Of a stretch of 64,000 bases of DNA, positions 1 to 10,535 are shown in pieces (positions within the stretch are counted from its first letter, which is position 1; every line of letters starts with the position of its first letter). The notes under the pieces were generated by a model. It was not told where the DNA came from, did not search any database, and worked only from the letters and a program-made list of their open reading frames with translations. This DNA comes from Nymphaea colorata (taxonomy: Eukaryota > Streptophyta > Magnoliopsida > Nymphaeales > Nymphaeaceae). The stretch is from NCBI RefSeq assembly GCF_008831285.2, contig NC_045144.1, positions 24,321,716 through 24,385,715 on the forward strand, written 5' to 3'. A program made the translations under genes and the position numbers.

Positions 1-1679
1 GAGTTGATTGAATTATAATAGAACAAGTTAACGTATATTTTAGGTCAAGACATTACAAGTAGAAAACCAAGTCTACGAAAATTAAATATGAGACCAGTTA
101 TAATAAGATATTTCATGTAACTGACCGTGCAAAGTTCAAAGGAGCTTCAAAATGCTGATTAATATGAATCTACTAACATTTTTTTCATTCAAGGAGTTGG
201 CGCTGCAATAGACTAAATGTTTACATTCTTCTTTGCCTATTGTGACCATCTCGGTGTTTCTTACAGTCCTCCTTTACATGTTATTTCCCAATCCCTAGAA
301 CATTACCCAAATTTTGTAGTGTGCATGTGTACATATATTATTTTCTAACTTTCTACTAGGAACCACAAAGCACATAAGGCATCATATGCAAAGAGACATT
401 TACTCTAAATAGGAAATATTATGTCATTCTTGTCTTCTACTCTAAATAGGTTGGTCAGAATGATTTTTTTTTTCTCTTTCTCAGAGATGTGCAACAAGTG
501 ACACAGCTTCTTTTCTACCAGGATTATACATTTATGTCAATGCTAGGGAACAAAGAGACATAAAAAATGTCTTCAATGTGTCCACATTTTTTCAGTAACC
601 AACATATTCATTGATATGTTTCGCTTTGTATCTCAAGCACCCAAGAATATTATGTCCTTCATAACACACAAACTAGCTCCAATGTACCAGAACTACATAA
701 TGTTTTAACAAAGAAAAACATTACACTTCCATAATACTTCATGCTTCTATTAATTTTACACAGTTAAAGTTTGTCCTCATTGTTGCATCGAATAATGCAT
801 GCATTTATTCAGCATTCAGCTGAAGATACACATTGGATCTATGAATGTCTTATCAAAATGATGATTTGCCTACGTATATTGGTAATGTAGGGGAAGAAAA
901 GTAAAGTCATGTGTCTCATTGCAAAACAAGAGCTAAACAACTAAACTATGGGGAAAAAGTGGAATTTACAAACAAAAAATGAATTTAGCCATATAAATCT
1001 AAGTTTAAAAAGTGAAAAAAATACTGGAGTAAGTACAAGTGAATCTAGCTAACTCGTGCATCTATTATCATCAAAGAATTGTGAATAAGCATAAGATTGT
1101 TAAATTGAATATGTCATCCAAATTATAGCATTCTTGAATTATTGGTCCAAACAAATGGTCTTAAGAGAGTGACATGAGATCCTTCTCTTTATGACTACAG
1201 TTATCACCCCCAAATTTTCAAAAAAAGATTGTATTTCATTTTCACTCAAATGAAAATCTCAATTATTTTATTTGGATTTAATTTTGGGGCTTTAAGCCGA
1301 CCCTAGAACCAAAACAAACTTTCATATTCTTATCTAAGTCCAATCATGAGATTTGATCCAAAACAAATCTCTAGACCCATGTTCGAGTCCAAATGCAAGA
1401 TTCAAAACCAAAATCCAACTCTTGGATCCAAATTAGATCCAAAATCCAAGTTTACATTCAAATCGAGAATTCCGAACTCAAATTCCAAGGCAGATATACA
1501 AAAACGACAGAATTTGATGCTATTGAGTGTCACGTGCACATGCACGGACCTTCCCTTTGTTTTTTATGTCTTGTTCTAGCATCGTGACATGTTTTTGTAG
1601 CTTAAATCACTCACTAAATGCATTGGCGACCAATCAAACCCAATCCAAATTTAAAACGAGCCCAGAGTCAATAAAGACG
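1..1679. other. AT-rich non-coding stretch
   Basis: No gene is recognisable here. ORFs are short, overlap in all frames and show no domain. Between about 1280 and 1500 the DNA is a loose run of variants of TCCAAA and ATCCAAAT, a low-complexity pattern also seen around 16.9-17.3 kb and inside 50-52.5 kb. It ends where recognisable copia gag sequence begins at about 1680. Confidence 0.6.
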
Positions 1680-1860
1680 GGTTACATGATTTCTTGCTCA
1701 ATCAAGAGCATCGACTTCAATTACTTGCTCTAAAAGTCCTACACAAGTTGAATCTTCAGCAACTACCTTTTTTACTCAATGAGGAGGCTATGGTGGTCGT
1801 GGAAACTATAGTGGCCGTGGGGCAAATAGTGGCCGTAATGGTCATGGTGGCCGTAGCCGC
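1680..1860 (+). pseudogene. Ty1/copia family A gag fragment (5'-truncated)
   Basis: This is the C-terminal part of a copia gag. Read across frames it gives LHDFLLNQEHRLQLLALK followed by a Gly/Arg-rich tail (GGYGGRGNYSGRGANSG). The same protein appears in the reverse-strand copy at 13849-14244, which continues much further upstream, so this copy is truncated on its 5' side at about 1680. There is a stop just before the GGYGG tail. The reading breaks at 1860, where a hAT-like insertion enters, and resumes at 4238 with the next gag residues. The match to the second copy makes the assignment firm. Confidence 0.8.
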
Positions 1861-2995
1861 TAGACCTGGGCATCGGGCCGGGCCCGCCCGTTTATTCAGT
1901 GCCGTTAAGGGCCCGGGTTTGAATCGGATCGGCCGCTACCCGCCCGTTGCCGGGCTGGGTACCAGGTCTGGTCAACCACGTCCGAGGCTCAACCCTGCCG
2001 GTTCTGTTAACTGCCCCATCGGGGCGGGTCGGGCCGAGACGGGCCGGGTCCATATAGGCTTTAGAAAAAGAAAGCTAAACTTTTAAATTGCTTTTTGTCA
2101 ATATACTGGTTAATATCGACTTGTATTGGCCCGACTTGTTAGGCTACCTGCCGACAAGATATATGCTTACATATCAGTGAATACTTTACCCAAATTTTGA
2201 CAGAAGGAAGGACTTTGTCCACTGCATTGGCGACTGGAAATCTGATACAATAAAAAGAAAAGATTGGACATTGCACAAGTTATATCCATTGTACGAGCAG
2301 AATGAGATATTGTGCATCAAAAGAACATTAAAAAGAGATATTCTGCATCTGATATTCTTTCACCTTTTTCTTTCAATTTCCACATCAAAACTTGAAAGTT
2401 CACACTAATACCACCACCACCACCAATTGCTAAACATGGTCAATCATCAACAAAAGCAGCAATATGACATGGATATCAATCATTATGTGTGCCATATCGA
2501 CAACTTATCTATCATGCAGCACACAACACATCATATGGTCAACACCACCAGCAACCACCAAGGTCCATCAGCTCACCACACATCATACAGGTGCCATCAT
2601 GATCATTGATTCATTAGCCATCACATTTAAATAACTAACATTAATTACCAGATCGCAGCAGAAACTAAAATTGCCAAAAAAACATAAAGATAAAAAGAGA
2701 GTTTGAAAATCAAAGGAAACATCTTCAGAGTCCATTAACAACCTTGAAATGTCCATCTGCAATTAACATGAAATTGAAATGTTAATAAAAATTAACAAGT
2801 GCTTGTCTGCATTGAATACTAAACATTAATTAAAAAAATTACCATGATAATCATGCATTGGATTAACTTTTCTTGTCATAATGGTGCTTTGCATCATGAG
2901 AACTGCAACACATATTAATTTAAGCATACTACTATGTTAATATGTAAAATAAATTAGATTGAACTGCAAATATCTTACATTTCACACAAGTTGTG

Positions 2996-3054
2996 GCATG
3001 CACATGCATATTATTAGTTACTGCTTATGGAAATTGGATCACAAGAACCAGCTG
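2996..3054. repeat. 59-bp direct repeat, copy 1
   Basis: This begins GCATGCACATGCATATTATT and ends in CAAGAACCAGCTG. It recurs in the same orientation at 3770-3828 with three mismatches by eye. Both copies lie inside the hAT-like insertion, about 775 bp apart. There is no sign that they are LTRs of a separate element. Confidence 0.8.
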
Positions 3055-3498
3055 CACTAAGTCTTTTAAATGTATATGCTCAATGAAGAGGAAATGAGAT
3101 AGGCAAAAGATTAAAAAGAAATTCAGACACGTTATCAGCATTCTTTTACACCTATGTAATGAAAAAATAAAATAGAAAAACTTAGGTGCAGATATAACAT
3201 AAGAAGTTTCATCTTTCCGTATGCCTTGATCTCATAGAAAATTTAACCAATAAATCTAATATATGAGAATTCTCATATGATAACTGTCCTAAAAAATGGA
3301 TAACTTACATAATGTAAAAGTTCTACAATAATGAAATAATGTAGCAAAAGAAACACAATAGAGAAAAAGACAACACAAGAATTTGAGTAAACATACATAT
3401 TGCCACAAGACAGCTTGCTTGATCAGGACAGTAAGCACTATACAGAATTGGAGTTCAGGAACAGTTTCCGTCCAACATAATTTGGAAATAGTGTTTAC

Positions 3499-3575
3499 CA
3501 TCAGGACCAGTAATCTTCACTCTTTGGTAGTCCTTGGGCATAACATGTAGGCCAGGAAAGCACATGTAGATCCTT
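3499..3575 (-). pseudogene. Possible captured host exon, unidentified
   Basis: The reverse strand reads IYMCFPGLHVMPKDYQRV then KITGPDG with no stop, followed directly by GGTAAAC, which fits a splice donor. The peptide is less low-complexity than its surroundings, and its codon pattern looks more like a real exon than chance. I do not recognise the family. It lies inside the hAT-like insertion, which raises the possibility that the element carries a host-gene fragment. Chance coding is the alternative, and confidence is low. Confidence 0.3.
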
Positions 3576-3769
3576 TCAAACAGGAAAATGTTTCAAAATT
3601 ACAAATAAATGATCAGGTGATATATGTTGTCAATACATCCATGTTAACTACAAAATAAGTGTGAGAAGGAAAAATATGCAATAGTGTGAAGAACATGAAA
3701 TGCAGAGCACGTCTAGCTCTTGGAGTATGTCATATGGATATATCAATCTGCCCAACATACCCATTGTGT

Positions 3770-3828
3770 GCATGCAAATGCATATTATTAGTTACTACTT
3801 ATGGAAATTGGATCCCAAGAACCAGCTG
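3770..3828. repeat. 59-bp direct repeat, copy 2
   Basis: This is the second copy of the repeat at 2996-3054, in the same orientation. The flanking sequences differ from those of copy 1, so the duplicated tract has fairly sharp edges. Confidence 0.8.
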
Positions 3829-4237
3829 GAGGAAGTGATAATCTGCAGTTGAAACGTGAGTTCAAAGCATTCATCTATGTGTGTGAATGTGCACAACATG
3901 CAAGCTAAGGCAGCTACAGATAGAAGACTTGCACTTGAACTATGCCAAGAGGCGAGCAATATCAAGGACAATCTTTTCCAGTGCTGAAACAACAGGTTGC
4001 ATACCACAAATGTGCCAAAAAAACAAACAGATGTATCGAAAGAGACAGATGAACCAAAAAAAAAAAGAAACAGATGTACCAAAAGAAACATATGATACAA
4101 AAGAAAATGGCAAAAAACAGATATTGAAAAAACGAAACTAACATATATAGGAAGGAAGGAAGATCTAAAAACTGACAGAAAGAAAACAGAGGACAAACGA
4201 AAGACGGGAACATTAAGCCATCTCAAGTATTTAACTA

Positions 4238-7200
4238 GTAGCCGTGGAAGGAATTCTTACCCTGCTGGACAAACTCTCAAGGGCAAAAGAATTCTGAAAA
4301 TCAGCAGGTTATATGTCAATTTTGTGGGGGTAGAAATCATACTATGCAAACGTGCTATGACATACCTAAGGCCTTTATGGCCATGGCTCTAAATGGAGGT
4401 TGCGACAATGCTTGGCACCCTGATAGTGGTGCGACCCACCATGTGGCTCATAGTGATGACCCCATGGAAGACAAAGTCGATTACCAAGGTGGAGAAGGAG
4501 TTCTTGTAGGCAATGGTGCTAAGGCTCCAATTTCTCGTATCGGTAACATATTTCTCAACTCAATCTCTCGTTCCTTTCAGTTTATGAATGCAATGCATGT
4601 GCCAACAATCACAAAAAATCTTATATCTATCTCTCATTTTACGAAAGACAACAATTGCTTGGTGGAATTTAATGCTAATGGATTGTTGTTAGAGATTTGC
4701 GGACAGGGGCAGCTCTTTTCAAGGAAAAACTAAGGATGGTCTATACGTATGGACTAATGAAGCCAGCAAAGGATCCAAGCGTGCGCTTTTTGTGCAACAT
4801 TATAGAAGCGTCAATCTTTGGCACCAACAACTAGGTCATTCTCACTTGGAATCATTGAATTTACTAAGAAAAATAATTATGTGCCTTTGAATGATAGTAA
4901 ACTTGATTTCTATTCTAGTTGTGTCTTGACTAAAATGCACTGACAGCCATTTGCTTTTAATTTAAGTACTAGCATTCATCCACTTCATTTACTTCATGCT
5001 GATCTTTGGGGACCTACCCCAACATGCTCTAGAGAAGGCTACAAATGTTATCTATTGATTGTGGATGACTTTTCACGTTTTAGTTGGATTTTCCCCTTTT
5101 AGAAAATCTGACATGCTGCCATGCTTTCAAATTTTAAGATGCTTGTGGAAAAACAATTGGGACATGAATAAAAATTTTCATAGCAATTCTGGTGGCGAGT
5201 TTCTAAGCAATGATTTCGCAAATTTTTTCAGCTCAAATGGAATAAAAAGATCGCTTTCTTGCGCCACACGCCTTAACAAAATGGGGTTGTGGAGAGAAAA
5301 CATCTTCATGTTGTTGAGACCGACTTAAGCATGATGGTTCATGCATCTCTTCCTCAACATTTTTAGGTTGACTCTTTTAGAACAGCAGTTCACATTATCA
5401 ATCGATTGCCTAGTTCAGAACTCGAAAATAATCTTATTTGAAATTGTTTTCAAGGCTACCCCTCAATATGATTATTTTCAAGTTTTTGGATGTACATGCT
5501 ATCCCTATCTTGTGCCATAAGAGGTCCAAACTCTCTCCAAAATCCAAAGCTTGTGCCTTTCTTGGCTATGGGAGTGTCATAAGGGATACATATGTTTGGT
5601 TCCTATTACTAACATGGCCTTTATTGGCAGACATGTTGTTTCAATGGGACCATTTTTTATTTCATAGATGTGGTTTTCCAACCACTGAAATGGATGTTTG
5701 GAAAATGGATTTCCAATCATCTAGACATGCCTTCAGCTCAAACTCAAAAAGAAGACAACTCGAAGAAAGCTGATCTGGTCCAAATGGATCCAAATATATA
5801 GTCTTACCCAGTCCAAATTTATGGGAAGAAGATCAGACTCAAAACAACCAGTTGACAAATTCAATTGATAAAAGTCATACTTATGGGATTCAAGAAAATG
5901 CTATTGATCAATCTCCTCCAAATCTCACCATTGATGTCTCAAGTAGGACTCACCCACGATCAGAAGGTCCCATGATGGAACTAGGCGACCCAAGGTTTAC
6001 ATGGCTGCTACATCTTTGAAAGAACGAGAACCAGCAAGTCTTGAGGAGGCTTTAAAAGACCCACATGGATCAAAGCAATGCAAAGTGAAATGGATGCCAT
6101 TTACAAAAATCAAACTTGGGTCCTTGTTGCATACCTAAGGGAGTTAATGTAGTTGGATGTAAGTGAGTCTTTAAAATCAAAAGATGTTCAGATTGGACCA
6201 TTGCTCACTACAAGGCTAGACGTGTGGCCAAAGGTTATACCATAGGGAATGAATTGATTATATACAGTCCAGTGATAAAACCTACCACTATATGGGTCGT
6301 CCTCTCTATTGTTGTGTCCAAAGGTTGGATTATCCATCAATTGGATGTTAACAATGCATTTCTTCATGGGATTCTAAAAAAGGATGTTCTCATGACTCAA
6401 CCACCAGTATTTAAGAATACTGGTAGTCACCTCAAAAAGGCACTTTATGGCTTAAAGCAAGCACCCGTGCTCGGTTTGAAAGACTCAAAGCATATCTTTT
6501 TGAAATTGGGTTTAGGGAGTCATCAGTTGACACTTCACTTTTTGTTAGAAAAACCCAAGATAAAATCATCTTTCTGCTTATATATGTAGATGATATAATT
6601 ATTATAGGAAATAATCCTTACAAAATTCGAAGGATTATACGTAGTTTTGGACAAGCCTTTTCCATAAAATCATGAAAATATTCTTACAAAGTGTCACATC
6701 AAAAGGACAATTTTTCTCTCATAGGGAAAATATATCGAGATATTTTAAGGTGAGCAAACATAGAGAATGCAAAATCTTGTGTCACACCTGTTGTTCCAAA
6801 TGTTCCTCTATCCAAACTCGATGCGAAAGATTGGAAAATGAAACTCAGTACCGGAAAATCGTAGGAGCTCTTCAGTATGTCACTTTAACATGCCCGATAT
6901 TACCTTTGCAGTGAATAAAAGCTTGTTAGTTCATGCACCAGCCCACTTCAACTCACTCGACTCATGTCAAAAGAATTTTACGATACCTTAAAGGTACCAT
7001 ACAACATGGTTTGAGATATCAAAATCTCATTCTTTTGTTTTATCTGCTTACTCTAACGCAGATTGGGCTGGGTGCTGGACACCAAAGACCCAATAGTGGC
7101 TATGTTACAAAAATTGGACACAATATCATATCTTGGAGATCGACCAAACAACAAATAGTAGCAAAATTTAGCACAGAGGCAGAGTATAAGGCATTGCAGG

Positions 7201-7517
7201 AGACCTTTTAGAAGTGATATGGCTAAATAACTTGTTGAAAGGTCTGGGATTTCAAACTGAGAAACCAATTCTGTGGTGCGACAACATTGGAGCAACATAT
7301 TTGGCACAAATCCAGTTTTCCATGCACGAACAAAACACATAGAAATTGACTATCATTTTGTCAGAGAGAAGGTGGTAGACAATACAATTGAGATTAAATG
7401 TGTTCAGTCAGAAAACCAATTAGTTGATATTTTTACTAAGCTTTTACCAATACCAAGATTTCATTATCTCAAGTAAATGCTAAACATCCTTGAAATGTAG
7501 ATTGGATGAAAGAGGCA
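4238..7517 (+). pseudogene. Ty1/copia family A polyprotein remnant
   Basis: This is the decayed gag-pol polyprotein of a copia retrotransposon, following from the gag fragment at 1680. In order: a gag zinc knuckle (CX2CX4HX4C, 4314-4355); an aspartic protease with DSGATHHVA (4422-4448); a pre-integrase motif (WHQQLGHSHLESL, about 4815); an integrase core (ADLWGPTP, VERKH; about 4980-5430); reverse transcriptase (HQLDVNNAFLHG near 6335, YVDD at 6583-6594, ALYGLKQAP); and RNase H (SNADWAGC about 7050, then [10 protein letters not shown] to about 7476). Many frameshifts and in-frame stops break it, so it cannot make a functional polyprotein. The 3' LTR follows at 7518. The same family recurs inverted at 10389-15030. 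Confidence 0.9.
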
Positions 7518-7906
7518 TGTTAGAGATAATGTTGCCGATCCTATTCATCATCATCCTTGCCAATCTTGCAATGTAAATCAAATTGCTTGGATCAAGTCAA
7601 ATATGGAAGAAATGTGATTGACGCTCAAAAGACGAAAGCAACAAATGCTCCAACGTTCGAAGATGCCAAAAACTGTTTCAAAAGGAAAGAAATTCAATTT
7701 TTAATCAAGATCCAAAATATCAGATCTTGACAGACCAGCTTGAAAATTCCTATTTAGCTTTATTTGTGGTAACGAGAGATTTCATTCCTTCCCGAATGGT
7801 AAAGGAAAGGAACATTGTCGTGGAGGTAGGTCGATCTTGACCGAACCACGTAACTGCTAGTGTGCTCTCTCTCTCTCTATCTCTCTCATATCTCTATACT
7901 TTTACA
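7518..7906 (+). repeat. 3' LTR of copia family A (+ copy)
   Basis: This runs TGTTAGAG to TTTTACA and is preceded by a purine-rich tract (GGATGAAAGAGGCA). It matches, in inverse orientation, the complete LTR at 14623-15030, including the block GACCGAACCACGTAAC and a CT microsatellite near the 3' end. No 5' LTR partner exists for this copy because its left end is truncated. Confidence 0.85.
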
Positions 7907-7989
7907 AAGGTAATGGTCAATGAGGAACCAATTTATATTCATAAGAATATAATTTCATAGGTATTATTTGAAACATACAAGTAGAACGC

Positions 7990-8343
7990 ATGACCAAAGT
8001 AAATATAGAACAATACAAAAATGAGAAAATCGACCTCAAATTTAATTCACAAATTAAGACGGTGGACTGGTTCAAAATGTTGAACTCAAACACCACCCTG
8101 AAGAAAAGTGCAGGAAAAAAATCAACTCAGCTATGTGGTATTGATATGATAGTGCTGGTACTAAATAATGCAAACATTTTGCTTGAGGTAGGTGGCCCGC
8201 AGGATCCAACTCCAGAAAATAACGTCAGAGGTCTTGTCAACGTAAAAGCCATGAAAGTTGAGCAAAATATGCTATTATGCTACTTTGGCAATTCACTGAT
8301 CTTATATGACTTTATGACCGATGCCTCGGAAATGACGTGTTGA
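7990..8343 (+). CDS. Unrecognised 117-codon ORF
   Basis: This open frame lies between the family-A LTR and the 3' end of LecRK-1. The product starts MTKVNIEQYKNEKIDLKF and has a Gly/Pro stretch (LEVGGPQDPTPENN), then ends EMTC. I recognise no domain, signal peptide or membrane segment. There is no clear promoter, and a 117-codon ORF can arise by chance, although few forward ORFs in this AT-rich region are this long. It may belong to the LTR-flanking insertion site or be spurious. Confidence 0.2.
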   Translation: MTKVNIEQYKNEKIDLKFNSQIKTVDWFKMLNSNTTLKKSAGKKSTQLCGIDMIVLVLNNANILLEVGGPQDPTPENNVRGLVNVKAMKVEQNMLLCYFGNSLILYDFMTDASEMTC

Positions 8344-8352
8344 GAATTGTCT

Positions 8353-9627
8353 TCATATGTCACAAGCCAGTGTTACCCTTGCCAGAGCAGATGACACCTT
8401 CCTGTATGGGCCTGAGTTTCCTGAGGTTAACAATGCCTTTTCGTATGAGACTGAGCTTGCCGAAGTTGACAATGCGTGATCTGGAGATGGATACTGCAGA
8501 AGTAGTTGGTTCATGCCTTGATCATGAATACCTAGATTTCGGTGTTCTGGATCTTGTAGCGGCACATACCCAATAAGAGACTGAGTCAATTGCCGCATGT
8601 TTGGCCTTGATTCAGGTGCAGTCTGTGAACAGAGTGGGCCAAGCTTTAGCACAAGGTCTGCTTCACTAGTGGGGCCAAAATATTTTTTTCTGGTGGGGGC
8701 ACTCATTCAATACCTATAATTTCTTTGGGGAACTTACATATATAACAATCAAATATATCAAAACATTAACATAGTTGCCCACACCTGCCACCATGTTGCT
8801 ATGCCACTGCTCTACTTCCTCCACCACATAGCTTGTTCCGAGCCTTTTATCCATGGCATCCAGTATTCGTCCACCTTTCCACAGAGAGTGGACCAACTCC
8901 ACCAGAATCATCTCCTCAGAAGGTCTTCGGGCTCAATCAGCCTCCTTCACAGGCCACCTCCAGGAGCAAGGAACCATAAGAGTAACATCGGAGCTCATCT
9001 TTGATTTGCTGGTGCGAGGGAGCTCGACGCATGTAACCTAGACTACCAACGACATGGGTAGACTTGGGATTGGTACCATGGTCATACAGTTTGGCACGCC
9101 CAAAATCACCCAACTTGCCATCTAGATCACCATCCAACAAAACGTTACTTGCTTTAACATCTCTATGCATGACGACTTGCTCTCACTCTTCATGAAGATA
9201 CAGCAAGCCAAAAGCAATTACCTTTCAAATCTTGAACCTTGTACCCAACTCAACCTGCTCCCTTCTGTCTCAAAAAGATGACAGTCTAGACTCCCATTCG
9301 GCATGAACTCATAAACCAGGAGTAGATCTTCGCCTCGTCTACACAACCATGCAATTGGATCAGGTTTCTATGCCTTGTCCTCCCCAAGCTTGACACTTCT
9401 GCCACAAATTCCCTCATCCCTTGCTTTGAACCATGTGAGACTCTCTTCACTGCAACCTCGATTCAGCTTCTGGGCAGCAGACCTTTGTAGACACTGCCAA
9501 AGCCTCCTTTCCCCAACTCTTCCTTGAAACCTTTAGCTGCCCTGTAGATTTTCCTGTAGGGGAGCCTATGTGGGTAGTCCATCTCCCATCCTTATATCTT
9601 CTCAAACATGAGCTTCCTCTTCCTCTT
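8353..9627 (-). pseudogene. LecRK-1 pseudogene: kinase domain and C-terminus
   Basis: This is the cytoplasmic half of an L-type lectin receptor-like kinase, a plasma-membrane Ser/Thr kinase of plants. Reading down the - strand: juxtamembrane RKRKLMFEKI, a stop, then [12 protein letters not shown]; the glycine loop [11 protein letters not shown] (about 9500); the VAVKR lysine; the catalytic loop HRDVKASNVLL (about 9160); DFG intact in LGDFGRAKL; then the activation segment and a C-lobe ending in LVLKLGPLCSQ. A Ser/Pro-rich tail follows (PSPDHALSTS) and stops at 8353. Breaks include stops after KI and after LLPRS, a frameshift after HRLPY-FKEELG, a damaged APE region (RRAPSHQQ), and an extra stretch of about 120 bp at about 8672-8795. 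It is dead as a gene, and its lectin part continues upstream. Confidence 0.88.
8672..8795. other. Small insertion inside LecRK-1 C-lobe
   Basis: LecRK-2 reads VVEEAELVLKMGMLCSQ without a break, but LecRK-1 reads VVEEVE, then about 120 bp of unrelated AT-rich sequence, then EADLVLKLGPLCSQ. I found no long inverted repeat or clean target duplication, so the source is unknown. It could be a small non-autonomous element or an indel scar. Confidence 0.55.
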
Positions 9628-10388
9628 GGTCAAATAAGATATGCCAACCATGATGATGAGAATAACAGGGCCACTAATTCTGCAGAAATGAAAAGGAACA
9701 ACTTAAAAGACTTCCGTAGTGGAGTACAATCTTGAGGAATAGAAGGAAGGCGTGAGAGGTCCAATTCTGGTGCTTTTCCATCCATCACGAAGCTCCATGC
9801 CAAGATATAGTGCTTGCCTTCTAGCTTTTGAATGCCAGTAGAGAATCCAACATACATGTGTTCAAGCAGAATAGGGGATAGATCAATGGAATATGATATG
9901 AGGGAATGGTTAGGGACAATGGAGCTATGGTGACACTCAGCTGCTTTCCCTACCCATCATACTCTATCCATGCCTGAATGGTGGTTTGGCTGTCAAGAAC
10001 TTTCTTGCCAAACTCTGCATAGTAAGTGGCATACTTCAAGAAACTGGAGTTTGCACCATTCACTTCGTTGCACATATGGTTTCCATTTGTATCATTCAAA
10101 TTTACCTGTTGAACGGTGTTGAATTCGACAACAAATACATGATTGGCTGGGTTTCTACTGTTCCCCTGGTTGAAAAGGCCGAGGTAGTGGCCCCTTGTGG
10201 CCTGCGAGAAGTTGGTGGCCCGGGTGAATCCATGGCCACCTGACTCTAGGAACTGGGATACAATTTTGAACATGAAACGGGTACCGAACGATTGGGTTTT
10301 CTTAGCACCAGAGGCCTTTTTGAATTGTAGAATGGCAGGGTAGAAAGCGTGGCATTTGATGCCTGGATTCATGGCAAGGTGACCGTTG
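9628..10388 (-). pseudogene. LecRK-1 pseudogene: lectin body and membrane anchor
   Basis: This is the extracellular legume-type lectin domain and transmembrane segment of LecRK-1. It starts at the copia junction as NGHLAMNPGIKCHAFYP. It continues through FMFKIV, GGHGF, YLGLFNQGNS and NHVFVVEFNT (the family usually has Asp where this copy has Asn in the metal-binding VEFDT motif) to TTIQAWIEYDG at about 9957. After damaged sequence comes YVGFSTG, the typical LAWSFVMDGKAPELDLSRLP, and a hydrophobic anchor (LFLFISAELVALLF). The loss of the metal-site Asp and the frame breaks fit a pseudogene. The N-terminus lies beyond the inserted copia, at 15031-15209. Confidence 0.9.
10384..10388. repeat. Target site duplication CGTTG, left
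   Basis: CGTTG directly abuts the copia LTR and matches 15031-15035 exactly. Copia integrase makes 5-bp duplications, and the two host halves join to give the LecRK reading LTNGHLAMNP. Confidence 0.92.
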
Positions 10389-10403
10389 TGTAAAAGTATA
10401 GAG

Positions 10404-10470
<67 letters not shown>

Positions 10471-10535
10471 AGAGCACACACAAAAAGCTACGTGGTTCGG
10501 CCAAAATCGACCTACGTCCACAAAACAGCTCCGCT
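10389..10535 (-). repeat. Truncated 3' LTR of family A (reverse copy)
   Basis: This starts TGTAAAAGTATAGAGACAAG like the 5' LTR at 14623 and carries the same AG tract (here long, 10407-10462) and the ACGTGGTTCGGCCAAAATCGAC block. It then joins directly to RNase H tail sequence near 10540. The U3 part and the purine tract present in the + copy are missing, which indicates an internal deletion. Confidence 0.8.
10407..10462. repeat. (AG)n microsatellite in LTR
   Basis: About 56 bp of AG, much longer than the matching tract in the partner LTR (14645-14672) or in the + copy (CT near 7865-7887). It encodes the Leu-Ser run of the chimeric frame. Confidence 0.92.

Larger units (their letters stand above)
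1861..4237 (+). mobile_element. hAT-like non-autonomous insertion in copia gag
   Basis: The copia gag reading is interrupted here. The 8 bp before the insertion (GTAGCCGC, 1853-1860) nearly repeat directly after it (GTAGCCGT, 4238-4245), a 7/8 match of the length typical of hAT elements. The insertion begins TAGACCTGGGCATCGGGCC, close to the left end of the small hAT element at 46714, and ends TTTAACTA, so only the TAG/CTA tips are inverted. Its first 200 bp are strikingly GC-rich, with repeated CGGGCC and GCCCG. The rest is AT-rich and encodes no transposase that I can see. It holds a 59-bp direct repeat pair and a possible exon fragment on the - strand. The missing long terminal inverted repeat on the right is odd, so the right end may be rearranged. 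Confidence 0.6.

Noticed and set aside
3795-4226. 143-codon reverse ORF rich in Phe, Ser and Leu
   Set aside because: It is the antisense of an A-rich, repeat-like stretch (AAACAGATGT...). The composition explains the open frame.
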